23,617 nt of DNA from Pullilachnospira_A gallistercoris (GTDB lineage: Bacteria > Bacillota > Clostridia > Lachnospirales > Lachnospiraceae), in NCBI GenBank assembly GCA_018712125.1, contig DVHM01000057.1, positions 1 through 23,617 of the forward strand. The letters are read 5' to 3'. Below are positions 16,007-22,462 of the stretch, piece after piece. A program made the position numbers and the translations under genes. Below the pieces are notes generated by a model. It was given only the letters and a program-made list of their open reading frames with translations, had not been told where the DNA came from and searched no databases. The number at the start of each line of letters is the position of its first letter. The stretch's first letter is position 1.

Positions 16007-17869
16007 CTAATCGGTTCCACTCCCGCATCCGTCCGGCGCGGAACCGGGCTCTCCCTTCAGAGGCGTGACACGCGCCCGACGGTTCAGGGGATCCCGGCTG
16101 TCGTAATCGAAGAGCGCCCAGGCCCCCGGACGGTCCTGCCAAACCGCTTCTTCCAAACCGCCGAAGGTCTCCAGAAACCTCCAAAACTCCCGGGTAAACC
16201 ACTCCAGATGGCGGCTCTTTCCCCTCTCCTCCCACTTCCGGCGCAGCTCGCGGGATGGCGGCGGCCCAAGGGCGAAGGATGGCCGGGCCTTGGCATTTTC
16301 CCTGCTGTAAATGTCAAAGGTCAGCGTCTGCCGCAGAATCTCCTCCTCCGGTCTCCGGCGACAGACGCCGGCAAACTGCCGACTGGAAGCAAATTCCAGC
16401 AAAATCTCACACCGGCGCGCCCGGCTGTGGCTCATGTCAAAGTAGCCCCGCTCCCGGTAAAAATCGCCCATGGCGTCGTACAGGAGAAAGGCGTCCTCCG
16501 AGGCTCTTTCCAGAAGCTCCATGGAAGCCGGAAACTGTCCGCTGTTGTAGTACACCTCCACCATCTCCTCCACCTGCTTCAGCCGGATGACTTCCCGGTA
16601 GGAAAGCCAGCGGGTGGACAGCACCTCATAGGGCGGAAGACTGCCCGACAGCAGGTCGTAGGACTTTCGATTCTCATAGATGTAAGAGCCCTTCAGCACC
16701 TTCAGAAAACCAAGCTGCAGTTGATCGGGCCGCAGTTCATAGATCTCGTTGAAGGACCGGTGGAAACTCTCAAAATCCTCCTCCGGAAGTCCGGCGATCA
16801 GATCCAGGTGCTGATGGATATTGCGCCCACGGCGGATCTGCGCGCAGGCCGCCTTTACCCTGGTCAGATCCATATGGCGATGGATCTGCGCGATGGTACG
16901 CTCATTGACGGACTGGACGCCGATCTCCAGCTGCACCAGCCCCGGCCGCAGTGTCCCGAGAAATGCCAGTTCCTCCTCTGTCAGAAGATCCGCCGAAATC
17001 TCAAAATGGAAATTGGTCACGCCCCGGTCGCGCTCACGGATAAAGCGCCAGATCTCCATGGCGTGCCTGTGGTTGCAGTTAAAGGTACGGTCCACAAATT
17101 TGACCTGGGGCACCCTGTGGTCGATAAAAAACTGCAGTTCCCTCTTTACCAGATCCGTGCTCCGGAACCGCAGGCATTTGTCCACCGATGAGAGACAGTA
17201 ACTGCAGGAAAAGGGGCATCCCCTGCTGCTCTCATAGTAGATGATGCGGTTGGAAAAATGCTCCAGATCCTCATAGGGAAAGGGAATGTCGTCCATCGCC
17301 ATCGGTTCCCGCTCCCCGGTGCGCACCAGCTCTCGTCCTGCCCTTATATCCGTGCCTTTCCCGGTCATCTCTTTCCCGGTCATCTCTTTTTCGGCCATCC
17401 CGTCTCCGGCAGCCGTTTCCGCCGCAAACTCCTGCCGTCGAAAGACCAGGCCCCTGATATCCTCCAGGTTTTTTCCCTCCGGATGCTCATAGAACGACAT
17501 CAGCTCGCAGAAGGTCTCCTCCCCCTCGCCCACCATCACGCCGGTCACTTCGGGATGTGACAAGAGAAAATTCTCCGTCTCAAAGGACACCTCCGGCCCG
17601 CCCAGCCAGATAGGCGTTTGGGGCAGCAGCCGGGCGAGATCCCGGATCAGTCCCTCAATATAAGTAATATTCCAGATGTAGCAGGAAAAACACAGAATCT
17701 CCGGCTGTTCCAGGTAAATTTCCTCCAGCACATGACCAGCCGGCTGATTGACGGTAAACTCCCGCACATCCACAGAAAGGCCCCGCTTTTTCGCGCAGGC
17801 CCGGAGGGAATAAACCGCCAGATTGGAATGAATATATTTCGCGTTGACCGCCGTCAAAAGTATTTTCAT
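16007..17869 (-). CDS. B12-binding-domain radical SAM protein (DUF4080-type)
   Basis: This 620-residue protein has an N-terminal cobalamin-binding Rossmann-like domain at about residues 1-135 (CFSCYIWNITYIEGL, PIWLGGPEVSF, VMVGEGEETF). The radical SAM core follows, with the iron-sulfur motif Cys218-x3-Cys222-x2-Cys225 (SSRGCPFSCSYCLSS). A C-terminal region extends from about 450 and fits the DUF4080 extension. The linker at about 157-190 is low-complexity and contains a duplicated EMTGK. The chosen ATG at 17869 is three bases past the stop of the MntP-like gene; it lacks a strong ribosome site, so translation is probably coupled. Such proteins do radical chemistry on unknown substrates; I cannot name the reaction. 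Confidence 0.92.
   Translation of the reverse strand: MKILLTAVNAKYIHSNLAVYSLRACAKKRGLSVDVREFTVNQPAGHVLEEIYLEQPEILCFSCYIWNITYIEGLIRDLARLLPQTPIWLGGPEVSFETENFLLSHPEVTGVMVGEGEETFCELMSFYEHPEGKNLEDIRGLVFRRQEFAAETAAGDGMAEKEMTGKEMTGKGTDIRAGRELVRTGEREPMAMDDIPFPYEDLEHFSNRIIYYESSRGCPFSCSYCLSSVDKCLRFRSTDLVKRELQFFIDHRVPQVKFVDRTFNCNHRHAMEIWRFIRERDRGVTNFHFEISADLLTEEELAFLGTLRPGLVQLEIGVQSVNERTIAQIHRHMDLTRVKAACAQIRRGRNIHQHLDLIAGLPEEDFESFHRSFNEIYELRPDQLQLGFLKVLKGSYIYENRKSYDLLSGSLPPYEVLSTRWLSYREVIRLKQVEEMVEVYYNSGQFPASMELLERASEDAFLLYDAMGDFYRERGYFDMSHSRARRCEILLEFASSRQFAGVCRRRPEEEILRQTLTFDIYSRENAKARPSFALGPPPSRELRRKWEERGKSRHLEWFTREFWRFLETFGGLEEAVWQDRPGAWALFDYDSRDPLNRRARVTPLKGEPGSAPDGCGSGTD
17356..17385. repeat. 15-bp perfect tandem duplication inside the radical SAM gene
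   Basis: CTTTCCCGGTCATCT occurs twice in a row (17356-17370 and 17371-17385), followed by a decayed third copy to about 17399. In frame it encodes the duplicated EMTGK in the linker between the B12 and radical SAM domains, so length changes of one unit keep the frame. Confidence 0.9.
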
Positions 17870-17871
17870 GA

Positions 17872-18456
17872 TCAGAACCAGTGCAGAACCGCCCGGAGCA
17901 GAATCTCTACACCCGCGATCCACAGAAGAACAGCGCCGCCGTAGTACAGATACAACTTATTGTCGAAACCGAAGTGGTAACCGGCGTAAACGCCGCCCAC
18001 CGTAACCAGGACCGAACAGATCAGGATAACCAGAAGCATGACCCACACGGTAACGCCCACAAGGCCGCAGGCACATCCGGCAGCCAGCGTACAGAAGCTG
18101 GTCACGGTAATGATGCCCACATACTTGCGCACATTCAGATCATCCTGCCTCCGCTCGTGGATCAGCTCCTTTTTGAGCCCCTTGACCAGCAGTTTGATGC
18201 CGATAGCCGTAAAAACAATAATCGAAATGATATAGCCCCACTCCTGGGCCCTTTCCAGAATACCGCTCTTTACCAGATGATAGCAGACAAAATAGCCCGC
18301 AAAATAGAAAATCATCTGCAACAGCGCAACCAGGGCGCACGCGATGATCAATGTCTTACGCTTTACCACCGCAAGCATTGCCCCCTCGATCTCCATAGCG
18401 GCAAATATATCCAGACTGATGCCCGCGACAATCAGTATATTTTCCAACAAATTCAT
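17872..18456 (-). CDS. MntP-like polytopic membrane protein (putative manganese efflux family)
   Basis: This 194-residue protein has about six hydrophobic helices. The first half carries ISLDIFAAMEIEGAML with Asp16 at the position of the conserved MntP aspartate, supporting relation to the manganese efflux (DUF204/LysE superfamily) group. The matching motif expected in the second half, normally another SxDAxA, reads CTLAAGCACG instead: the aspartate is missing and cysteines 122, 128 and 130 cluster there. It is therefore a divergent member and metal specificity is uncertain. The start at 18456 follows GGGAGG. It is two bases from the radical SAM start and follows a TetR-type gene; two palindromes lie in its upstream region. 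Confidence 0.75.
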   Translation of the reverse strand: MNLLENILIVAGISLDIFAAMEIEGAMLAVVKRKTLIIACALVALLQMIFYFAGYFVCYHLVKSGILERAQEWGYIISIIVFTAIGIKLLVKGLKKELIHERRQDDLNVRKYVGIITVTSFCTLAAGCACGLVGVTVWVMLLVILICSVLVTVGGVYAGYHFGFDNKLYLYYGGAVLLWIAGVEILLRAVLHWF

Positions 18457-18512
18457 GGCAGCCTCCCAAACTGTATCCAACAGCCATAGTTCAGTATAGG
18501 AGAATTTTGATT

Positions 18513-18532
18513 TCTTTTACATATGCAAAAGA
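18513..18532. promoter_or_regulatory. 20-bp palindrome, candidate TetR-type operator
   Basis: TCTTTTACATATGCAAAAGA reads the same on both strands except for one mismatched pair (9 of 10 pairs match). It sits about 57 bases before the MntP-like start and just upstream of a possible -10 box TATACT (18493-18498, minus), where a repressor would block the -35 region. Confidence 0.5.
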
Positions 18533-18552
18533 TACTCCCTGTATGATTTTTC

Positions 18553-18576
18553 TATACATTTTTCCGAAAATGTATA
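18553..18576. promoter_or_regulatory. 24-bp inverted repeat, second candidate operator
   Basis: TATACATTTT (18553-18562) and AAAATGTATA (18567-18576) are perfect ten-base arms around TCCG. It lies between the TetR stop and the MntP-like start. AT-rich arms and absence of a following T-run argue against a terminator. Confidence 0.5.
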
Positions 18577-18590
18577 ACAGTCGGTCCCTC

Positions 18591-19160
18591 TCAGTTTATT
18601 TCCCGCAGCAGACTGGCCAGCGGTTTCTCCAGCAGCATCAGATAGATCTCTGTCAGCTCTGCAGCCGAAGCCGTCATCCCGCCCCTCGCCCAGGACACCG
18701 CCACATAGCACAGCGACTGGGCATAATAGTCGGAAATCCGCTCCGGCGTAAGCCAGGAGAAGGGCGCGGCGCTCTTCAGCTTCTCCTCATCCACATAGTC
18801 CACCACCAGCTGCGTCACGTTCTTTTTGAGAATCTCCGGAAAAGAATTCTGCCCCTCCAGCTTCGCGGCCTGCACATAGAAGTCCCGCTCCCGCTCCATG
18901 GTGGTTACCATGAACGCGATACCCTCCCGCATCATGCCGTTGTCCAGCAGCGGACGGGCCGGGCCGATGAGCTCATTTTCCACAATCCACTCCAACAGCT
19001 CATACTTGTCCTGAAAATGATTGTAAAAGGTCGGGCGGATCACGCCCGCCCGATCCGTTATCTCCTTTATGGTAATCTTGTCAATGGGTCTTGTCGCCGC
19101 CAGTTCCTTCAGGCTCTCCGCCAGTACCAGATCAATGGCGTTTTTTCCCTGATTTGTCAT
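18591..19160 (-). CDS. TetR/AcrR-family transcriptional regulator
   Basis: This 189-residue repressor-type protein has an N-terminal helix-turn-helix at about residues 26-50 (ITIKEITDRAGVIRPTFYNHF) followed by DKYELLEWI, the standard TetR boundary. The C-terminal ligand/dimer domain (about 70-185) resembles the DhaS/TetR_C-like group common in Firmicutes and gives no clue to ligand. It begins 15 bases after the 76-residue gene and precedes the MntP-like gene by a 134-base gap with two palindromes, which are its likely binding sites. Target assignment is inference. Confidence 0.93.
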   Translation of the reverse strand: MTNQGKNAIDLVLAESLKELAATRPIDKITIKEITDRAGVIRPTFYNHFQDKYELLEWIVENELIGPARPLLDNGMMREGIAFMVTTMERERDFYVQAAKLEGQNSFPEILKKNVTQLVVDYVDEEKLKSAAPFSWLTPERISDYYAQSLCYVAVSWARGGMTASAAELTEIYLMLLEKPLASLLREIN

Positions 19161-19175
19161 ACATACACCTGTCTT

Positions 19176-19406
19176 CTACTCGTCAAACTCCACTGTCACA
19201 AAATAGCCCTTGGGGGTCTCCCGAACGTCCACCACCTTGCCTTCCCGGGATTTCAGCCGCTCCGTGGACTTGTAATTGCCCGACATGGCATAGGCGTGGC
19301 CCAATGTGTAAAAATAGGAGTTGGGCAGCTTGTACTCCGCCACCGGCAGGGTCTGCCCCACTTCCAGCAGCCCTGTCCGCTCCATCTTGAATTCCATCTG
19401 TCTCAC
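19176..19406 (-). CDS. 76-residue conserved-looking protein of unknown function
   Basis: This small soluble, charged protein has the segments GLLEVGQTLPVAEYKLPNS and an end of VVDVRETPKGYFVTVEFDE, suggesting a compact beta-rich fold. There is no signal peptide or membrane helix. The GTG at 19406 is chosen because AGGAGG lies exactly seven bases upstream; an ATG three codons later is too far from it. It lies 27 bases after the DUF308 gene and 15 before the TetR gene, so it is in the middle of an operon. I do not recognise the family. Confidence 0.8.
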   Translation of the reverse strand: MRQMEFKMERTGLLEVGQTLPVAEYKLPNSYFYTLGHAYAMSGNYKSTERLKSREGKVVDVRETPKGYFVTVEFDE

Positions 19407-19433
19407 CGTGACGCCTCCTGTTCTTCTCTGATA

Positions 19434-20009
19434 TCAGTCTTCCACATCTTCCTCGCGAAGGATATCGGCATCCAGCACATTCTTCTCGGCCCGATGCACC
19501 CGGGAGACAATCAGCATATCCGTCACGCCATCGTAAATCAACATCAAGCCGATCAGCACCATGGTCAGCTTCGCTATGCCGAAAGCGTTACAGATGCAGA
19601 TCACACCGAAAAGGATACTGACAGCTCCCAGCACGGCGGCCACCTTCCATCGGGGCGCCTCGTACTGCCGCAGCTCCGCCGCCATTACCACATCCTGGAT
19701 CCCGTGCACCAGCAGAAACACGCCGATGACAATGGGAATGATCGAGGCGATGATGGTCGGGCTGAGGAACAGCCAGAGCCCCACCAGAAACAGAATCCCG
19801 GACCCGATCACGCTCCAGAGACTGACCGGACGGGCCGTTATGCGTCCGAGAAAAAGCACTGCCCCGGCAATCATAACCGCCGCCGCGAGAATCCTGGAAA
19901 AGAATATCGTGATCTGCCCCGGCCACACCACAAACAGCACGCCCAGCAGCACCGCCAGCACAGCGGTAAAGGTCACATCAATCCTGAGATTCTTCCATTT
20001 TTCCTTCAT
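19434..20009 (-). CDS. DUF308/HdeD-like membrane protein
   Basis: This 191-residue protein has about six hydrophobic helices in three pairs (FTAVLAVLLGVLFVVWPG, LAAAVMIAGAVLFLG, SGILFLVGLWLFLSP, PIVIGVFLLVHGIQDVV, VLGAVSILFGVICICNAFG, VLIGLMLIYDGVTDMLI), the pattern of the DUF308/HdeD family. HdeD in enteric bacteria is linked to acid stress, but Gram-positive members are uncharacterised. The tail is acidic (REEDVED). The ATG has only a weak ribosome site, yet a possible leader peptide stops just three bases before it. A strong promoter lies at 20131-20159. First gene of the chain ending at 15866. Confidence 0.88.
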   Translation of the reverse strand: MKEKWKNLRIDVTFTAVLAVLLGVLFVVWPGQITIFFSRILAAAVMIAGAVLFLGRITARPVSLWSVIGSGILFLVGLWLFLSPTIIASIIPIVIGVFLLVHGIQDVVMAAELRQYEAPRWKVAAVLGAVSILFGVICICNAFGIAKLTMVLIGLMLIYDGVTDMLIVSRVHRAEKNVLDADILREEDVED

Positions 20010-20012
20010 TCT

Positions 20013-20114
20013 TCACACCCGCCTTTCCTTTTTCCCCGGCCTTTTCACTTCCCGGCCTTTCTCTTCCCGGCCTTTCTCTTCCCGGCCTTTTTCTTCCCGG
20101 CCTTTTTCTGCCAC
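20013..20114 (-). CDS. possible 33-residue leader peptide built of EEKGR repeats
   Basis: A GTG at 20112-20114 opens a frame reading MAEKGREEKGREEKGREEKG and onward to a TGA at 20013-20015, three bases before the DUF308 ATG. The 15-base repeats keep the frame open. A modest purine run (AAGGCGAA) precedes the GTG. The product would be highly charged with no known relatives. It could be real and couple translation to DUF308, or simply be a repeat that happens to be open; I favour neither strongly. Confidence 0.3.
   Translation of the reverse strand: MAEKGREEKGREEKGREEKGREVKRPGKKERRV
20035..20110. repeat. 15-bp tandem repeat array in the DUF308 leader
   Basis: Five units begin at 20035, 20051, 20066, 20081 and 20096, each starting CCCGGCC followed by a T/C-rich half (CCCGGCCTTTCTCTT is the consensus). 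The first copy has one extra base. On the minus strand each unit is AAGAGAAAGGCCGGG. The array lies between promoter and start codon, so it is transcribed. Confidence 0.95.
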
Positions 20115-20130
20115 TTCGCCTTATCCTGCT

Positions 20131-20159
20131 ATTGTAACCGCCTGGGCCCGTTCTGTCAA
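20131..20159 (-). promoter_or_regulatory. strong sigma-A promoter of the DUF308 operon
   Basis: On the minus strand TTGACA (20154-20159), 17 bases, TACAAT (20131-20136). The -35 matches perfectly and the -10 at five of six. The -35 overlaps the TGA stop codon of the amylase-type gene. Start of transcription is expected near 20124, giving a leader of about 115 bases. Confidence 0.75.
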
Positions 20160-21760
20160 TTTTTCACAAAAATGACGGTGCCCCTGTTGGCGGGAAGATC
20201 CACCGAGAGGCGGCCATTTTCCATAGATACCTGCGGACAGGCAGCCAGATCGCCATGATCGGAAGCGTCCTTTGCCCCCGCCGTGCGGTAAATCTCGTCG
20301 TGAAGGGCCGCCAGGTCCCGGATGCGGCTGGGCAGATCCGGAATCAGGCAAAACTCCTCCAGGTCCTTCTTCGCGTTGACATGACCGTACATTTTCCGAA
20401 AACCGTCGTCGATCTCCGCTGTCAGCGCGATGGCCTGATTGACCTTATCCAGAATCTCCGGCGTGCGATCCTCGGGTTCCTTTTCCTGCTCCCGGGGCAA
20501 ATCCTCTGCCAGAAGATCTACCGCCACAGATGCGGCGAAAGGCACCGGGATCTCCAGATGAGCCGGAGCGTCGTCGTTGTTCAAGGCCACAATCACACCG
20601 CTGTTGTCAAAAAGCCGCCCGAAGGCAAACTGCCGGTTGGTCAGAAGCAGTTCCTGGTACCGCCCATCAGTCAGCTCCCGGTACTCCTTTTTCAGCCGTC
20701 CCAGCTTTCGGCAGAGTTTCGTGACCTCATTGGTCTCCATGGCATCGCCAAAATCAGACAGATGCAGGCAGGGCCGCAGACTCCAGTCCGATCCCTGCTC
20801 CTTTCTTCCCTCCACGCAGAACTCGGACCCGTAATAGATGGAAGGAATCCCCGGAACCGTGTACAGAAGCAGCGTCACGTCAAAGAGATGCTCTTTATTG
20901 TTCAGCTTGGTGGCGATCCGCTCCACATCGTGATTGTCCACGAAGGTGTAGAGGCGGATGCCCCGGCAGATGTCATTGAGACGCTTGATGGAATGGGCGA
21001 TCTCAAAGTAGTTGTGATCGTTGTGGCCGGAGTAGAGCCCCTTGTGCAGCTCGTAGTTGGTTACCGAGTGAAGCATATCGTTGTTGGCCCAGCGGCTGTA
21101 ATCCCCGTGAATGACCTCCCCCATCAGCCAGAACTCCGGCTTCAGGGAATCGGTCAGATGCCGCAGTTCCCGCATGAAATCAAAATCCAGCACGTCCGCC
21201 GCGTCCAGGCGGATCCCGTCAATGTCAAACTCCTGCACCCAGAAGCGCACCGTGTCAAAGTGATAATTCTTGACTTCGGGATTGCGCAGGTTCAGCTTCG
21301 CCAGCAGGTTGTAGCCGCCCCAGTTGTCGTAGGAGAAACCGTCGTTGTACTCGTTGTTCCCCCAGAAATTCACGTTGCAGTACCAGTCCCTGTAGCGGGA
21401 GTTTTCCCGGTTTGCCTTCAGGTCCTGAAAGGCGAAGAAGCTACGCCCGGTGTGGTTGAACACGCCGTCCACGATCACTTTCAGGCCGATCTCGTGGCAG
21501 TGAGCCACCCACTTCCTGAAATCTTCATTTGTGCCCAGGCGCCGGTCTACCATCCGGTAATCCCTGGTCTCGTAGCCATGCCCCTCCGACTCGAACAACG
21601 GCCCGATGTAGATGGCTGTGCACTCCAGATCTCTGGCGTGATCCGCCCAGGCAGTCAGCTGGTCAAAATGCTCCTCCGGTTCCCCTTTATTTTCTCTCGC
21701 GCATCCGCACAACCCCAGCGGATAAATATGATAAAATACTGCGCTGTCATACCATGCCAT
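20156..21760 (-). CDS. GH13 alpha-amylase-family glycosidase
   Basis: This 534-residue enzyme has a (beta/alpha)8 catalytic domain that acts on alpha-glucans or alpha-glucosides. Conserved regions are in order: DGVFNHTG (98-105), GIRLDAADV with nucleophile Asp186, GEV with acid/base Glu215, and FVDNHDVERI with Asp278. There is no signal peptide, so it is probably cytoplasmic. After the barrel, residues from about 400 form a small beta domain followed by a charged stretch, ending VSMENGRLSVDLPANRGTVI. The start at 21760 follows AAGGAGGAG; an upstream in-frame ATG at 21856 would add an Arg-rich stretch encoded by a 14-base repeat and is less likely. Exact specificity (amylase, cyclomaltodextrinase, glucosidase) is open. 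Confidence 0.93.
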   Translation of the reverse strand: MAWYDSAVFYHIYPLGLCGCARENKGEPEEHFDQLTAWADHARDLECTAIYIGPLFESEGHGYETRDYRMVDRRLGTNEDFRKWVAHCHEIGLKVIVDGVFNHTGRSFFAFQDLKANRENSRYRDWYCNVNFWGNNEYNDGFSYDNWGGYNLLAKLNLRNPEVKNYHFDTVRFWVQEFDIDGIRLDAADVLDFDFMRELRHLTDSLKPEFWLMGEVIHGDYSRWANNDMLHSVTNYELHKGLYSGHNDHNYFEIAHSIKRLNDICRGIRLYTFVDNHDVERIATKLNNKEHLFDVTLLLYTVPGIPSIYYGSEFCVEGRKEQGSDWSLRPCLHLSDFGDAMETNEVTKLCRKLGRLKKEYRELTDGRYQELLLTNRQFAFGRLFDNSGVIVALNNDDAPAHLEIPVPFAASVAVDLLAEDLPREQEKEPEDRTPEILDKVNQAIALTAEIDDGFRKMYGHVNAKKDLEEFCLIPDLPSRIRDLAALHDEIYRTAGAKDASDHGDLAACPQVSMENGRLSVDLPANRGTVIFVKN

Positions 21761-21791
21761 AATGTTTCTCCTCCTTCTACTACTCTGCGGC

Positions 21792-21833
21792 GTCCTCTTC
21801 GGCGCGTCCTCTTCGGTGCCTTCCCTACGGCGC
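21792..21833. repeat. 14-bp tandem repeat upstream of the amylase-type gene
   Basis: Three units: GTCCTCTTCGGCGC (21792-21805), GTCCTCTTCGGTGC (21806-21819), CTTCCCTACGGCGC (21820-21833). The first two differ at one base, the third is diverged. A 14-base period cannot encode a repeating peptide, supporting a non-coding leader. Confidence 0.85.
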
Positions 21834-21877
21834 CTCCTCGGAAATACTTTTTCCATTTTGTACTCCGTATATGTCTT

Positions 21878-21906
21878 ATTTTACCATTTTTCCGCGGGAG
21901 CGTCAC
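21878..21906 (-). promoter_or_regulatory. promoter of the amylase-type gene
   Basis: On the minus strand GTGACG (21901-21906), 17 bases, TAAAAT (21878-21883). The -10 matches at five of six and the -35 at four of six. Transcription from about 21871 would give a leader of about 110 bases carrying the 14-bp repeats. Confidence 0.5.
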
Positions 21907-22296
21907 GGTTTTTCTGACCGGATGGCAGTACGCTGGCGATGCCTCACAGATAACGCGCCCTACGAATGATGACGCAGGGGCACGGCAGCACGGAATCACG
22001 AGCAAAATGTCAGCCCCTCAGCCAATTTTTCTGTTTTCAGGCGGACTTTTTTCCTTTTTTTCTTTCCTCCCACTCTTCTTTTCGCCGTATTTACGCAAAA
22101 TTTCTCTGCCCTTTATGGAATTTTTCCTTTCAGAGGCGGAAAATTACTGATTTTTTCCGAAACACCCTTGCATAGACCGCCAAAAATGTCATCCCCCAAA
22201 CCCGATATTTCGTTTACAGGCTGAAAATTTGCCGTCAGCCCTAATCATCCGATGAAAATTTACCGTTAAGTCTAACTCCCCATGATGATTTCCCCC
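21907..22296. other. long intergenic stretch without a gene
   Basis: I find no convincing coding frame here on either strand. It holds an AGGGGC/GCCCCT inverted pair (21976-21981, 22012-22017), a pyrimidine-rich run at 22020-22080, a possible AATTTTCC-type hairpin near 22117-22146 and a 31-base direct repeat at 22221-22281. The stretch is AT-richer than its neighbours. A small RNA or control region is possible but not shown. Confidence 0.5.
22221..22281. repeat. imperfect 31-bp direct repeat
   Basis: Two units, 22221-22250 and 22252-22281, share TGAAAATTT-CCGT-A-----CTAA. The first also forms a hairpin with GGCTGA (22219-22224) and TCAGCC (22235-22240). Confidence 0.55.
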
Positions 22297-22346
22297 AAAA
22301 AACGCCCCGGCCCGCGAAAAGATTCGCAAATCTCTCCGCGGGCCGG
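22297..22346 (-). terminator. intrinsic terminator of the GH3 gene
   Basis: CCGGCCCGCG (22307-22316) pairs perfectly with CGCGGGCCGG (22337-22346), with an inner AGATT/AATCT stem. On the minus strand it is followed by GGCGTTTTTT (T-run at 22297-22302). It sits about 110 bases past the GH3 stop. Confidence 0.9.
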
Positions 22347-22393
22347 AATATATCTCCGTCATTTTCGGCCTATGCCTTTTCCATCTCTCCTTT

Positions 22394-22462
22394 GTCGTTT
22401 CGACTTGACGTTTCGGGCTCGACGTTTCAGGCTTATTGCTTCAGACCAGCCGTCTCAGGCTT
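22394..22462. repeat. 14-bp tandem repeat spanning the end of the GH3 gene
   Basis: Five units in register: 22394-22406 (13 bases), 22407-22420, 22421-22434 (GACGTTTCAGGCTT), 22435-22448 (decayed) and 22449-22462 (GCCGTCTCAGGCTT). The last overlaps the stop codon at 22455-22457, so the final residues of the protein come from the repeat. Confidence 0.75.

Noticed and set aside
15866..17869. RiPP system made of the radical SAM protein and the 35-residue peptide
   Set aside because: The peptide is a membrane helix without a leader/core layout. The radical SAM protein has a DUF4080-like tail rather than a peptide-binding or SPASM domain, and no transporter or protease is present.
18553..18576. 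Terminator of the TetR gene
   Set aside because: The stem is AT-rich and is not followed by a T-run on either strand.
18457..18590. Manganese (yybP-ykoY) riboswitch ahead of the MntP-like gene
   Set aside because: The 134-base gap contains AT-rich palindromes, but I could not find the conserved loops of that riboswitch.
20035..20110. Possible CRISPR array
   Set aside because: Units are directly adjacent with no spacers, only 15 bases long, and no cas genes are present.
20255..22150. Long plus-strand frame opposite the amylase-type gene
   Set aside because: The minus strand carries intact GH13 motifs throughout, while the plus frame has no ribosome site, domain or codon pattern of its own.
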